Assembly (NCBI RefSeq): GCF_002197645.1
Contig: NZ_CP021874.1
Location: 2,914,001-2,978,000 of the forward strand
Reading direction: 5' to 3'
Origin: Enterococcus wangshanyuanii
Lineage (GTDB): Bacteria; Bacillota; Bacilli; Lactobacillales; Enterococcaceae
DNA length: 64,000 bases
A program made the position numbers and the translations under genes. The notes beneath the pieces were generated by a model. The model was not told the DNA's origin, made no database searches, and was given only the letters and a program-made list of their open reading frames with translations. Below are positions 9,756 to 18,102 of this stretch, piece after piece (positions within the stretch are counted from its first letter, which is position 1; every line of letters begins with the position of its first letter).

Positions 9756-9772
9756 ATTAATTAAATAATTTT

Positions 9773-9822
9773 AAGGAAACATATACTTTTATTGTTTGTA
9801 TAAAGTATATGTTTCCTTTTTT
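9773..9822 (+). terminator. Terminator after malR
   Basis: Perfect 17-bp stem AAGGAAACATATACTTT/AAAGTATATGTTTCCTT followed by a T tract. It marks the right border of the maltose region. Confidence 0.92.
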
Positions 9823-9991
9823 AATTCATAAGTAAATAAATTGTAACGTTTTGGTAATCGAATTCATCTAAGATGAGATTGGAAAAATGGAAATGGAGGG
9901 AAGATAATTGAATAGTAGTTAAACTAGGAAATGAAAGCGATATATACTATGTATGCGGATGGAGATCTAATTAATAGAGAGGAGAGCTACA

Positions 9992-10789
9992 ATGGGAAGA
10001 AATATAGGCAAAATTTATGAAACAGAGGAATATGATAAGTTTAACTATTTGAAAGGGAATCGGAAGGTAAAAAAGAATTCTAGTTTAGAAAAGTCCATTT
10101 TAAAAAATGGTATGTTAATACCTATTGCTGTGAACGAAAATTTTGAAATTTTAGATGGACAAAGTCGTTTTGAGATTGCAAAAAAATATGGAAAGAAAGT
10201 TTTTTATAGGATTAATAACGGTTTTGGAATGGATGAAGTGATTGATTTAAACAATACCAAAAAGGCTTGGAAGCTTGAAGACTACATAAATAAATATGTA
10301 GTGGATCAAAATCCAGAATATGAAAAATTGCAAACAGTCTTTCAAAAGTATCCTAATATACCTCTATCTGCATTGACGGCTGCAGCTCAAGGGCTATTGG
10401 ATTTGACATCTCAAGCTAGTGTTAATGTAAGAGAAGGGAAGTTTGAGTTTTATAATTATCCGAATTTTTGTGTATTTTTAGAAGACTATTATGAATTTAT
10501 TAAACATATTAATATTAAGGGAACTCTGTACACATTTTTGGCGTATTTCAATCTTTATACAATAAAAAAATTTGATAAAGAACGTTTAATGAAAAATATG
10601 ATGGGTAAACAAGAATTAGTGAATGAGATCATGAGTTTAGATATAGTCATTGAAGTTTTTTTAAAAGCACATAATTATCGTTTAAGAGGACAAGTTTATA
10701 GAGGTAATGCAATTAAATATGAATTATCTAAAAAAGAAAAACCAATAATAATGGAAGAAAGGAATTTTTTATTATATAGAATGGGTTGA
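9992..10789 (+). CDS. ParB/Srx-fold domain protein, intact paralogue
   Basis: 265-residue protein of unknown role. The N-terminal ~100 residues look like a ParB/sulfiredoxin-fold domain: LEKSILKNGMLIPIAV, the box ILDGQSRFEIAKKYG (equivalent to the nucleotide-binding GxxR box of ParB), then DLNNTKKAW and DYINKY. The C-terminal half is alpha-helical-looking with no recognised domain and no clear helix-turn-helix. The ATG has a GAGGAG site. The coding is AT-rich compared with malR and copA, suggesting transfer. A paralogue of nearly equal length follows after 19 bp but is broken by an IS. Similar domains occur in phage and conjugative elements; no partner ParA is present. Confidence 0.75.
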   Translation: MGRNIGKIYETEEYDKFNYLKGNRKVKKNSSLEKSILKNGMLIPIAVNENFEILDGQSRFEIAKKYGKKVFYRINNGFGMDEVIDLNNTKKAWKLEDYINKYVVDQNPEYEKLQTVFQKYPNIPLSALTAAAQGLLDLTSQASVNVREGKFEFYNYPNFCVFLEDYYEFIKHINIKGTLYTFLAYFNLYTIKKFDKERLMKNMMGKQELVNEIMSLDIVIEVFLKAHNYRLRGQVYRGNAIKYELSKKEKPIIMEERNFLLYRMG

Positions 10790-11324
10790 AGGAGATGTTA
10801 GATAAAAGATGGATAAGGTAATCAGTGATATTTATATAACTAATGAATATAACCAATTTAAATTGGTAAGTGGTAATAGGAAGATTAGGACAAATAGAAA
10901 GTTAGAAAAATCTATTTTAGAAAAAGGGATATTAACCCCTATAGCTGTCAACAGCACTCTTGAAATTTTAGATGGGCAACATCGTTTTTGTATTGCTCGG
11001 AAAAATGGAATAGAGTTACCATACTATGTAACTGTCTCTAAAAATATAGATGATATTATCGAGTTAAACAATACAGCTCATAACTGGGGTGTACAAGATT
11101 TTATTAACAAGTATGTTGATGAAGAAGTAAGTGATTATGGCTCCTATGTCAATACTCCGAACAAAAAAAGGCGAAAGAATTGCTTAATGCTCATTAAAAA
11201 TAATAAATAAAAGAGACGTGTGAACCAATGCCTCTAAATTAGACGGCACATTTCTCTACTGATCAAAAGAAGACGCACTTAAATAACCCCTTCAATCGTC
11301 TTTTTTTGAAAAAAGGGGACGTTA

Positions 11325-12146
11325 CTAAGCAACAAGAGAAATTCGATCTGTATTGTACCAACGAATGTAACTGTCAATGCCAACGATGGCTTCCTCAAGT
11401 GTTTTAAAGGATTGGAAATTCACATATTCGCGTTTCAAAATAGAGTGGAAGCTCTCTATTCTTGCGTTGTCCCCTGGACAACCTTTTCTTGAATAAGAAT
11501 GCTTTATTTTTTTATTCGTTAATGTCTGATTAAATAAGTCGCTTGTGTATTGGCTTCCCATGTCGCTGTGTACTATTTCTATTCCTTGTGCCTGTAAATT
11601 TACTTTTTCTAGCACGCTTGTTGCTAATTCTTTCGTCATGTGGGCACCAACTTTATGAGCAATAACCCGACGGGTTTCTGGATGATAGAGACTGGCTAAA
11701 TACGCCCACTTTCCTCTCACTGGAATATACGTGATATCCGTTAAAAGAACCTTAGACCAATCACTCTTTTTTCTGATTAGATTAGGTAATTGAGCGACTT
11801 CAGTATAAGATTTAGGTTTTTTCATTTTCTTTATCATCCGAGAGTGAATCCCTAATTCACGCATTAAACGATAAATTAGGTAACGACTGACAGGGATATT
11901 CAGTTCTTCTTTAAAATATTTTGTCATTCTTGGATATCCATACATCGGATAGGCTAACCAGGATTTCAATACCTTTTCTTTTATCTGTTGGCGTCTGCGC
12001 ATTCGATCGCTAGGCATCCAGTTTAAATACGCATAATAGGTGGTTCTTGGGATTTTAAGAACCCTTAAAATACGAGTAATGCGGTGCTTTGCTTCTAAAT
12101 TGACACGAACGACTCGTAAGACAGTCGCTCGTCCTTTGGCCATCAA
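11325..12146 (-). CDS. IS3-family transposase OrfB (DDE catalytic subunit)
   Basis: 273-residue integrase-core protein. The DDE triad is visible as the Asp in LLTDITYIP, the Asp in VHSDMGSQY and the Glu in ARIESFHSILKRE, the usual IS3 spacing. The N-terminal HTH_21-like region (YPMYGYPRM) is present. It lies one frame back (-1) from orfA across a short overlap, so the active OrfAB transposase is presumably made by -1 frameshifting, as in other IS3 members; an A-AAG stretch near the overlap is a candidate slip site. It inserts, and here has inserted, into the second ParB-like gene. Confidence 0.9.
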   Translation of the reverse strand: MMAKGRATVLRVVRVNLEAKHRITRILRVLKIPRTTYYAYLNWMPSDRMRRRQQIKEKVLKSWLAYPMYGYPRMTKYFKEELNIPVSRYLIYRLMRELGIHSRMIKKMKKPKSYTEVAQLPNLIRKKSDWSKVLLTDITYIPVRGKWAYLASLYHPETRRVIAHKVGAHMTKELATSVLEKVNLQAQGIEIVHSDMGSQYTSDLFNQTLTNKKIKHSYSRKGCPGDNARIESFHSILKREYVNFQSFKTLEEAIVGIDSYIRWYNTDRISLVA

Positions 12147-12409
12147 CTCTTTGCCAAAAGCACCGCCGCTCGCTTTAAAATAGCATTTTCTTCTTTCAAG
12201 CGTTTATTTTCTTTTAGCAATTCTTGCTCTTTTATTGAAAGAACATTTCGATCCAATGGATCTGCCTGCCGTATCCATTTCGTAAGTGTAGAGACACTTA
12301 CATTGTATTCTTTCGATAGTGAGTTCGCAGACCGACCGGTCTGACTTAATGAAATCATGGATTCTCTAAACTCTTTTGAATATCTTGTAGCTGTGTTTTT
12401 TGTCTGCAT
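12143..12409 (-). CDS. IS3-family transposase OrfA (helix-turn-helix subunit)
   Basis: 88-residue protein with the HTH_Tnp_1 domain (RYSKEFRESMISLSQTG...VSVSTLTKWIRQ), which binds the IS ends. A C-terminal leucine-rich coiled coil (EQELLKENKRLKEENAILKRAA) is used for multimerisation. An AAAGGAG site precedes the ATG, 61 bp inside the right end of the element. Its end overlaps the start of orfB by a few bases in the frame arrangement expected for programmed frameshifting. Length is normal for the family. Confidence 0.9.
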   Translation of the reverse strand: MQTKNTATRYSKEFRESMISLSQTGRSANSLSKEYNVSVSTLTKWIRQADPLDRNVLSIKEQELLKENKRLKEENAILKRAAVLLAKS

Positions 12410-12984
12410 AATAAAAACTCCTTTAATAGATTATAGCGAACAACTTGTCCGTATTTCTAGTATAGGAGCCTATATTGAATTGAATAACGTCATAAACAGA
12501 TTTAAATCAATACCGTTAGGTGACATTATTTCAGCAGCATTAGGTAACTTAAATAAAAGTACGAAAGATATCGATATAGTGAAAGAAGGGAGCTTTGTTT
12601 TTGTGAATAAAGAAGGTTTTGAGTCGATATTAATAAATTTTACGGAATTTATATATAAAACCGGGATAAAACCTGTTTCAGGTTTATTTATTGCCTTTTT
12701 TAACATAAGCACTATAAGGAAATTTGAGTTGGGATCATTTATAGAAAAAATTAATGATCAAGATTTAAAAAATAAAATCCTTGGAATTAGAAGTGGTGAG
12801 AAACTTTTTAAAATGTTCATTCGAGCATATAATTATGGATTGCAGGAGACATCTCATAAATATATTGAGTACAAAGTTAGAAAAAATCGGACAATTATTA
12901 TTCTAGAAGAGCGAATTCCTAGTTTAATAAATCTATAATTTATGCTGTATAATAACTGGAAACAACGAAAGTTGCATAAATAAT

Positions 12985-13019
12985 AAAAAATAGCTTAATT
13001 TTTTTAAGCTATTTTTTTA
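12985..13019 (+). terminator. Terminator after the broken ParB-like gene
   Basis: Stem AAAATAGCTTAA/TTAAGCTATTTT with a short T loop and a T tract. It separates the acquired patch from copA. Confidence 0.85.
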
Positions 13020-13048
13020 TTGACATAGCGGTTTCTATAGATTACTAT
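13020..13048 (+). promoter_or_regulatory. copA promoter
   Basis: TTGACA, 17-nt spacer, TACTAT, about 80 bp before the copA start. The first T of the -35 box abuts the preceding terminator. Confidence 0.7.
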
Positions 13049-13064
13049 AAAGAAGAAACGGAAC

Positions 13065-13080
13065 GACTACATTTATAGTC
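13065..13080. promoter_or_regulatory. Possible cop-box-like operator
   Basis: GACTACATTTATAGTC is an inverted repeat (GACTA/TAGTC) and contains TACATTTATA, one base off the CopY cop box TACANNTGTA. It lies between promoter and start codon. No copY gene is nearby, so the regulator is uncertain. Confidence 0.35.
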
Positions 13081-13128
13081 GATTCAAGAACAATAAAAAA
13101 GTACATACAAAAAGAAGGAGTGGGAAGA

Positions 13129-15594
13129 GTGGAATCTAAAACATTTGATATAGAAGGGATGACGTGTGCATCTTGTGCACAAACAGTCGAAAAGGCAACG
13201 GCCAAACTAGCTGGTATGTCAAAAGCATCAGTCAATCTTGCAACTGAAAAGTTGAACGTGGAATATGACGAAGCCACCTTATCGGAAAAAGACATCCAAA
13301 AAGCGGTAGCGGATGCTGGCTATGAAGCCTTGAGCAATACTCAGCAACGAACATTTGACATCGAAGGGATGACCTGTGCATCTTGTGCGCAAGTCATCGA
13401 AAAGGCGGTCAATAAATTAAGTGGTGTACAGACTGCTGCTGTAAACTTGGCGACAGAAAAAATGACGGTCGATTTTGATCCGGCTGTTCTTAATGTTTCA
13501 GATATCACGAAAACGGTTGTTGATGCTGGCTACGGTGCTGTCGAACAAATCGATTCAGCTGATACGATAGACAGAGACCGTGAGAAAAAGCAAAAACATA
13601 TCAAAGAAGTATGGCAACGTTTTTGGTTGTCTGCAGTGTTCACCGTTCCGCTATTTTATATTGCAATGGGACATATGGTCGGGTTACCATTACCGGGATT
13701 TTTAGATCCGATGCTGCACGCGACAACTTTTGCGACCGTTCAGTTGATTTTGACGATTCCTGTGCTGTATTTTGGCCGGAGCTTTTTCATAATTGGATTT
13801 AAAGCATTAGCTAAAGGGCATCCCAATATGGATTCTCTCGTCGCTTTAGGAACGAGTGCTGCTTTCGTTTATAGCTTATATGGTACGTTCATGATTTATG
13901 CAGGTGACACACATTTTGCGATGGCACTGTATTATGAATCAGCAGGTGTGATTTTAACCTTGATCACGTTAGGGAAATATTTTGAAGCTGTCTCAAAAGG
14001 GAAAACCTCAGAAGCGATCAAGAAATTAATGGGCTTGGCACCAAAAAATGCACGTGTTTTACGGAACGATGAAGAAATTGAAATTCCAGTAGATACTGTA
14101 CAATTAGGTGATATTATCATCGTTCGACCAGGAGAAAAAATCCCTGTTGACGGACTTGTTGTCGAAGGCTCTAGTGCCATTGATGAATCGATGCTGACAG
14201 GGGAAAGTATGCCGGTTGAGAAAAAAACTGGCGATAATGTGATTGGTGCAAGTATCAACAAAAACGGCAGTTTCCGATTTAAAGCGACAAAAGTTGGAAA
14301 AGATACGGCTCTTTCGCAAATCATTAAATTAGTCGAAGATGCCCAAGGATCAAAAGCGCCGATCGCTAAAATGGCGGATAAAATCTCAGGTGTATTTGTA
14401 CCGATCGTCATTGTTTTAGCGATTTTAGCTGGCTTGGCTTGGTATTTCTTAGGACAGGAATCTTGGATTTTTGCATTGACGATCACGATTTCTGTTTTAG
14501 TGATTGCTTGTCCGTGTGCGTTAGGCTTAGCAACACCAACTGCGATTATGGTCGGTACCGGAAAAGGTGCTGAAAATGGTGTGTTGATCAAAAGTGGTGA
14601 TGCGCTAGAAACTACTCATAAGATCCAAACGATCGTTTTTGATAAAACGGGAACTATCACAGAAGGAAAACCGAAAGTGACAGATATCGTTGTAGCAAAC
14701 GATTTAGCAGAAAATGAACTGCTGCGTTTAGCAGCATCAGCCGAGAAAGGCTCTGAACACCCTCTAGGTGAAGCAATCGTCAACGATGCAGTAGAAAAAA
14801 ATCTTCCTTTTGCCCAAACAGAAGACTTTGCTGCGATTCCAGGTCATGGAATTGAAGTAACGATTGAAGGTAGCCGTTTCTTGTTAGGGAACAAAAAATT
14901 GATGGAGGATCGTCAAATTTCTTTAGGCAACTTAAGTGCGACATCCGATCAATTAGCAGAACAAGGCAAAACGCCAATGTATATTGCTCAAGATAATGAA
15001 CTTGCAGGAATTATTGCAGTGGCTGATACGATCAAAGAAACAAGTATTCCGGCAATCAAAAAGCTGCATCAAATGGGCATTGAAGTTGCGATGATCACTG
15101 GTGACAACACACGAACAGCTCAAGCAATTGCAAAACAAGTTGGGATCGATCGTGTACTAAGTGAGGTTTTACCAGAAGATAAAGCAAATGAAGTCCAAAA
15201 GCTTCAAAAAGAAGGCAAGAAGGTTGCTATGGTGGGTGATGGCATCAATGATGCACCTGCATTAGCTCAAGCGGATATCGGGATAGCGATTGGTTCTGGT
15301 ACAGACGTTGCGATGGAGTCAGCAGATATCGTTTTGATGAGAAGTGACTTGATGGATGTGCCGACAGCAGTAGAATTAAGTAAAGCAACCATCAAAAATA
15401 TCAAAGAAAATCTATTCTGGGCGTTTGCCTACAACACATTAGGAATCCCTGTTGCGATGGGCGCTTTGTATCTATTCGGCGGCCCATTGCTGAATCCAAT
15501 GATCGCAGGTGCTGCGATGAGCTTTAGTTCTGTGTCGGTATTGCTGAATGCTTTGCGGTTGAAGGGATTTAAACCATCTAAAGTAAAAAAATAA
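13129..15594 (+). CDS. copA: Cu+-exporting P1B-type ATPase
   Basis: 821-residue copper pump. Two N-terminal heavy-metal domains, each with GMTCASC, place Cys pairs at 13/16 and 83/86. Then come the transmembrane helices, the TGES actuator motif (MLTGESMPV), the metal-site CPC in [13 protein letters not shown], the phosphorylated Asp in FDKTGT, HP in SEHPLGEA, and [10 protein letters not shown]. The C-terminal YN and MSFSS membrane motifs are those of Cu+ (subgroup IB-1) pumps. The GTG at 13129 is chosen over an earlier GTG at 13120 because AAGGAG precedes it by 8 bases. It stands alone, without copY or copZ beside it. Confidence 0.92.
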   Translation: MESKTFDIEGMTCASCAQTVEKATAKLAGMSKASVNLATEKLNVEYDEATLSEKDIQKAVADAGYEALSNTQQRTFDIEGMTCASCAQVIEKAVNKLSGVQTAAVNLATEKMTVDFDPAVLNVSDITKTVVDAGYGAVEQIDSADTIDRDREKKQKHIKEVWQRFWLSAVFTVPLFYIAMGHMVGLPLPGFLDPMLHATTFATVQLILTIPVLYFGRSFFIIGFKALAKGHPNMDSLVALGTSAAFVYSLYGTFMIYAGDTHFAMALYYESAGVILTLITLGKYFEAVSKGKTSEAIKKLMGLAPKNARVLRNDEEIEIPVDTVQLGDIIIVRPGEKIPVDGLVVEGSSAIDESMLTGESMPVEKKTGDNVIGASINKNGSFRFKATKVGKDTALSQIIKLVEDAQGSKAPIAKMADKISGVFVPIVIVLAILAGLAWYFLGQESWIFALTITISVLVIACPCALGLATPTAIMVGTGKGAENGVLIKSGDALETTHKIQTIVFDKTGTITEGKPKVTDIVVANDLAENELLRLAASAEKGSEHPLGEAIVNDAVEKNLPFAQTEDFAAIPGHGIEVTIEGSRFLLGNKKLMEDRQISLGNLSATSDQLAEQGKTPMYIAQDNELAGIIAVADTIKETSIPAIKKLHQMGIEVAMITGDNTRTAQAIAKQVGIDRVLSEVLPEDKANEVQKLQKEGKKVAMVGDGINDAPALAQADIGIAIGSGTDVAMESADIVLMRSDLMDVPTAVELSKATIKNIKENLFWAFAYNTLGIPVAMGALYLFGGPLLNPMIAGAAMSFSSVSVLLNALRLKGFKPSKVKK

Positions 15595-15620
15595 ATTTAC
15601 TAATTACTAGATAGTATAGA

Positions 15621-15820
15621 GAGGGTGGACAGAAGTGTTCAACTCTTAGTGCTTTAGCACTTAGAATTTTGCTAGTTTCACTTGGTTCTTTGAACAATAG
15701 TGAACTTATGTATTAGCTGATGTGATCGAAGCTTAGTAGTTACTTTTGTTTTCACCGTTTATTTGTTTTAAAAAGTACTGAGACATAACTCGTAGAGTTA
15801 TGTCTCAGTACTTTTTTAGT
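15621..15820. repeat. Intergenic repeat copy R2, between convergent genes
   Basis: Head GAGGGTGGACAGAAGTGTT, internal CCGTTTATT, and a tail hairpin with the same apical AACTC-GTA-GAGTT as R1. It fills the gap between copA and the convergent DUF6056-like gene. Confidence 0.75.
15770..15820. terminator. Bidirectional terminator in repeat R2
   Basis: Perfect 22-bp stem (15770-15791 with 15795-15816) and a GTA loop, A-rich on one side and T-rich on the other. It should stop both copA and DUF6056-like transcripts. Confidence 0.9.
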
Positions 15821-15879
15821 GTTTTTTAGTCTATAGATCAATGGTAAGAGTTCAAAGATTTCTGAATTGGAGAAAAATG

Positions 15880-17610
15880 TTATCTTTTATCCATTGGAAT
15901 ATTGGTTTCTATAAGATTCTTTTTTGCTGCGGTATCATAAATCCCTATGTCAACACTTGTTATGTCTTGAGGTCGTATATCTTCGATAGGGGAAGAGAAG
16001 ATGTATTTTCCATCAACGAATAGCTGATTGTTTAAGGATGTATCAGCATTGAACATCGTCGATTTTGAAGTAGAGTCTCTCTTCCAATTGACATGGATAA
16101 ACAATGTGGTGTTATCAGCAGAATAAACATCCAGCAAGCTACTATCAAAAGTTAAGTTGATACTGTAATTATTCAGTGTTCGCGTATCTTTAAAAACGTT
16201 CAGTGCTTTTAAATGAACATTGCCGCCAAAAGAGGTATTTAATGGTATCTGCTCAGCGTTTACGAGTCTTTTACTACTATAATCAAAGCTAAAATCCTTA
16301 GTAAACTGAGCGATCGAAACAGGTTTTTTTACGTCATAGTACATGTCAAGACCAGCCTGATATAAGTCGATGCTGTCAGATTCATTATAGAGCTTACCAA
16401 CATTATAATTTGGAATATAGATGGTTGCTAAGTTATTTTTTTTACCAGAAAGAATAGCTTCCTGTCTTATGTTGAATTGTCCATGTAAAGAGATGACACT
16501 TTTAGTTGCATAGAAATAACCAAAGAAAAATGGGACACAAAGTAAAGCGATGATATAGGAGGTACTCTTTTTATGGACAGGAATCTTATCGTAAAGTAAA
16601 TCGTCTAAAATAAACGCAATCGAAATCAGAAATAGAACCAAAGCGCCATTTAATGATCGAATAGCTACCGGAAAGACATAAGAGCCGCCAAAAGCAGCAT
16701 TGGCAATAACAGCAGAAAAAAAGAATATTAGACTGTAGACAACATTTCTTTTTTTAGGGAATTGTCTTCTAAGAAGATAAATAAATCCAATCAAAATAAA
16801 GACAACAAAAACCAGCAAGAAGCTTTTGAACGTGTCGATAAATAACGAGGTTGAAAAATAATTCCAGAGTCGCTGGAAAATCGATTGCTCACGAGCTATT
16901 TGAAAGGTTGGGTTCAACAACCTTGCGTGTTGACCGGGAGAGAGAAGCAGCGTCAATGTTCCAATGATCGTAAAAGGTAGTCCGAGTAAAAAAGTTTGAT
17001 TGTTTTTCTCTATTAGTAGAAAAAATAGTGTCAATAAAATAACGACAATCGATGTGTTTTCATTTGAGTTTCCAGCTAATAAGCCTAAGATCGGGATTGC
17101 AATAAAGTGCCAGGATCTTAGTTTTTCATCTTTAAGATAAAAGACTAGTGCAAAATACGCTACAATGAAAAAATTAGTGAGAAGATAATTCGCAAAACCT
17201 ACTGTCCAGAAGGAGGTTTGACCTAAATTAGGGTTAGCGACCCAGTAAAGTAAAAATAGGATAACGAAATTTCTGATTTCCCACGTATGTTTCTTATTTA
17301 AAAGCGATGGCAAATAGGAGATCAATAAGAGTAAGCCTATCCAAATAATTGCTTTTAGAAATTTATATATGAATGAAGGAAGCTGTAACAAAATCAATGA
17401 AAAAGAATCAGCCACAATTCGGCCGGACCAATGTAAATAGCGCCATCCTAAATTTGACCACTTCGTATTATTCGTCACGTAAATAAAATCATCACTAGAA
17501 ATTGGCGTAAAAGCTAAAGGAATCAGAACCAAAATAACGGCAATACCTAAACATAAAAGAATCATCTTTTTTCTATTATTTTTGATAGAACTTATATTTA
17601 ATCGATTCAA
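15880..17610 (-). CDS. Large multi-pass membrane protein, DUF6056-like
   Basis: 576-residue protein with about ten hydrophobic helices, then a soluble C-terminal region of about 190 residues. The segment after the first helix reads PISSDDFIYVTNNT and is followed by YLHWSGRIVADS. An acidic DD there, plus WSGR, recalls DUF6056 and the GT-C glycosyltransferase fold, where such Asp residues sit at the active site. A role in adding sugars from lipid carriers to surface polymers is possible but not shown. It starts at TTG with CAGGAG nine bases upstream. It is monocistronic, and its transcript ends at the R2 hairpin. Confidence 0.65.
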   Translation of the reverse strand: MNRLNISSIKNNRKKMILLCLGIAVILVLIPLAFTPISSDDFIYVTNNTKWSNLGWRYLHWSGRIVADSFSLILLQLPSFIYKFLKAIIWIGLLLLISYLPSLLNKKHTWEIRNFVILFLLYWVANPNLGQTSFWTVGFANYLLTNFFIVAYFALVFYLKDEKLRSWHFIAIPILGLLAGNSNENTSIVVILLTLFFLLIEKNNQTFLLGLPFTIIGTLTLLLSPGQHARLLNPTFQIAREQSIFQRLWNYFSTSLFIDTFKSFLLVFVVFILIGFIYLLRRQFPKKRNVVYSLIFFFSAVIANAAFGGSYVFPVAIRSLNGALVLFLISIAFILDDLLYDKIPVHKKSTSYIIALLCVPFFFGYFYATKSVISLHGQFNIRQEAILSGKKNNLATIYIPNYNVGKLYNESDSIDLYQAGLDMYYDVKKPVSIAQFTKDFSFDYSSKRLVNAEQIPLNTSFGGNVHLKALNVFKDTRTLNNYSINLTFDSSLLDVYSADNTTLFIHVNWKRDSTSKSTMFNADTSLNNQLFVDGKYIFSSPIEDIRPQDITSVDIGIYDTAAKKNLIETNIPMDKR

Positions 17611-17866
17611 AGCAAACTCTCCTGCATCTAAAATATTCTATTTTGCAAAGTAAACAAAATAGTACGCTATAAGTAAAGCTACCAAAAATAGCCTAGTTTA
17701 GCAACTCTTTTTTAGCAGTGGAAGCCATTCTTGATTTAAATTGAGGTCATTTTGAGCGATCGGGAAATTTTGTGAATGCTTAGCAATATGGAAAGGTTCT
17801 ATAACGCTTATTGATAGCATTTAGTTATTTTGGGAGTATAGAAAATGGACTATTAAAATGATCAGA

Positions 17867-17895
17867 TTGGAAAAAACAAGGATCTATGCTACTAT
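17867..17895 (+). promoter_or_regulatory. Promoter of the MFS leader transcript
   Basis: TTGGAA, 17-nt spacer ending in TGC, TACTAT (extended -10). It would give a 5' leader of about 200 nt before the MFS gene. Confidence 0.6.
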
Positions 17896-17948
17896 GGTGG
17901 AGCAATCATTAAGTTGAATGAAAGATAGTAAAGGATGTGAGCGAGTAG

Positions 17949-18023
17949 ATGGATACCTATAAATTAATAGTGATCATGCTCCCGCCGCTTCCCGGAGAAA
18001 GATGTTTTTTTTCATCCCTTTAA
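17949..18023 (+). CDS. Putative 24-residue leader peptide upstream of MFS exporter
   Basis: Small ORF starting MDTYKLIVIMLPPLPGERCF, with a Pro-Pro-x-Pro stretch at residues 12-15. It lies between a promoter (17867-17895) and the MFS gene. AAGGA is upstream, but 13 nt away, so the ribosome site is weak. Inside the ORF, CTCC(C)G can pair with CGGAG, and a run of eight T follows seven bases later, which resembles an intrinsic terminator inside the coding leader. This arrangement fits translation-dependent attenuation of a drug exporter. The peptide is not recognised, and the function is inferred from layout only. Confidence 0.45.
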   Translation: MDTYKLIVIMLPPLPGERCFFSSL

Positions 18024-18038
18024 ATTAATTTTCTAGCT

Positions 18039-18077
18039 GAACAGGTCATTCTTGTAACAAGCTGGATCGACCTGTTC
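18039..18077 (+). promoter_or_regulatory. Leader hairpin before MFS ribosome site
   Basis: GAACAGGTC pairs with GACCTGTTC; a smaller CTTG-TAA-CAAG hairpin is nested inside. It lies 13 bp before the GGAGGA site of the MFS gene. There is no T tract, so it is more likely part of a switch than a simple terminator. Confidence 0.55.
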
Positions 18078-18102
18078 TGTTATAGATTCAGGAGGAATTT
18101 TT

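Larger units (their letters stand above)
11139..12470 (-). mobile_element. Complete IS3-family insertion sequence, 1332 bp
   Basis: Both ends begin GGCTCCTAT in inverted orientation, with further matches inward (about 18 of 28 positions by eye, including CGRACAA). The element is flanked by TAT on each side (11136-11138 and 12471-12473), a 3-bp target duplication typical of IS3 elements. It carries overlapping orfA and orfB on the minus strand. Both reading frames and both ends look intact, so it may be active. I do not recognise a specific IS name. Confidence 0.92.
10809..12938 (+). pseudogene. Second ParB/Srx-fold paralogue, disrupted by an IS3-family element
   Basis: The 5' fragment (10809-11138) encodes the ParB-like domain with EILDGQHRFCIARKNG, ELNNTAHNW and DFINKY. 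The 3' fragment (12474-12938) encodes the C-terminal half, matching the first paralogue along its length (IPL, FNISTIRKF, AYNYGLQ, EER near the end). Removing 11139-12470 and one copy of the TAT duplication rejoins codons in frame (GAT TAT ATT GAA) to give a 264-residue protein, against 265 for its neighbour. The insertion falls at the junction of domain and C-terminal half. The 5' fragment could still yield about 133 residues, ending inside the IS. Confidence 0.9.

Noticed and set aside
11139..11160. IS left end first taken at TGTCAATACTCC with a 5-bp CCTAT duplication
   Set aside because: Extending outward gives identical inverted GGCTCCTAT ends and a TAT duplication that restores the reading frame exactly, which the first choice does not.
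12357..12938. An ORF of 193 codons starting at 12357, looking like a separate gene
   Set aside because: Its first 38 codons are antisense IS sequence; from 12471 on it is the displaced 3' half of the broken ParB-like gene.
13932..14591. Long minus-strand ORF inside copA (219 codons)
   Set aside because: It is a frame shadow of the conserved P-type ATPase core, with low-complexity, Ser/Thr/Pro-rich translation and no ribosome site.
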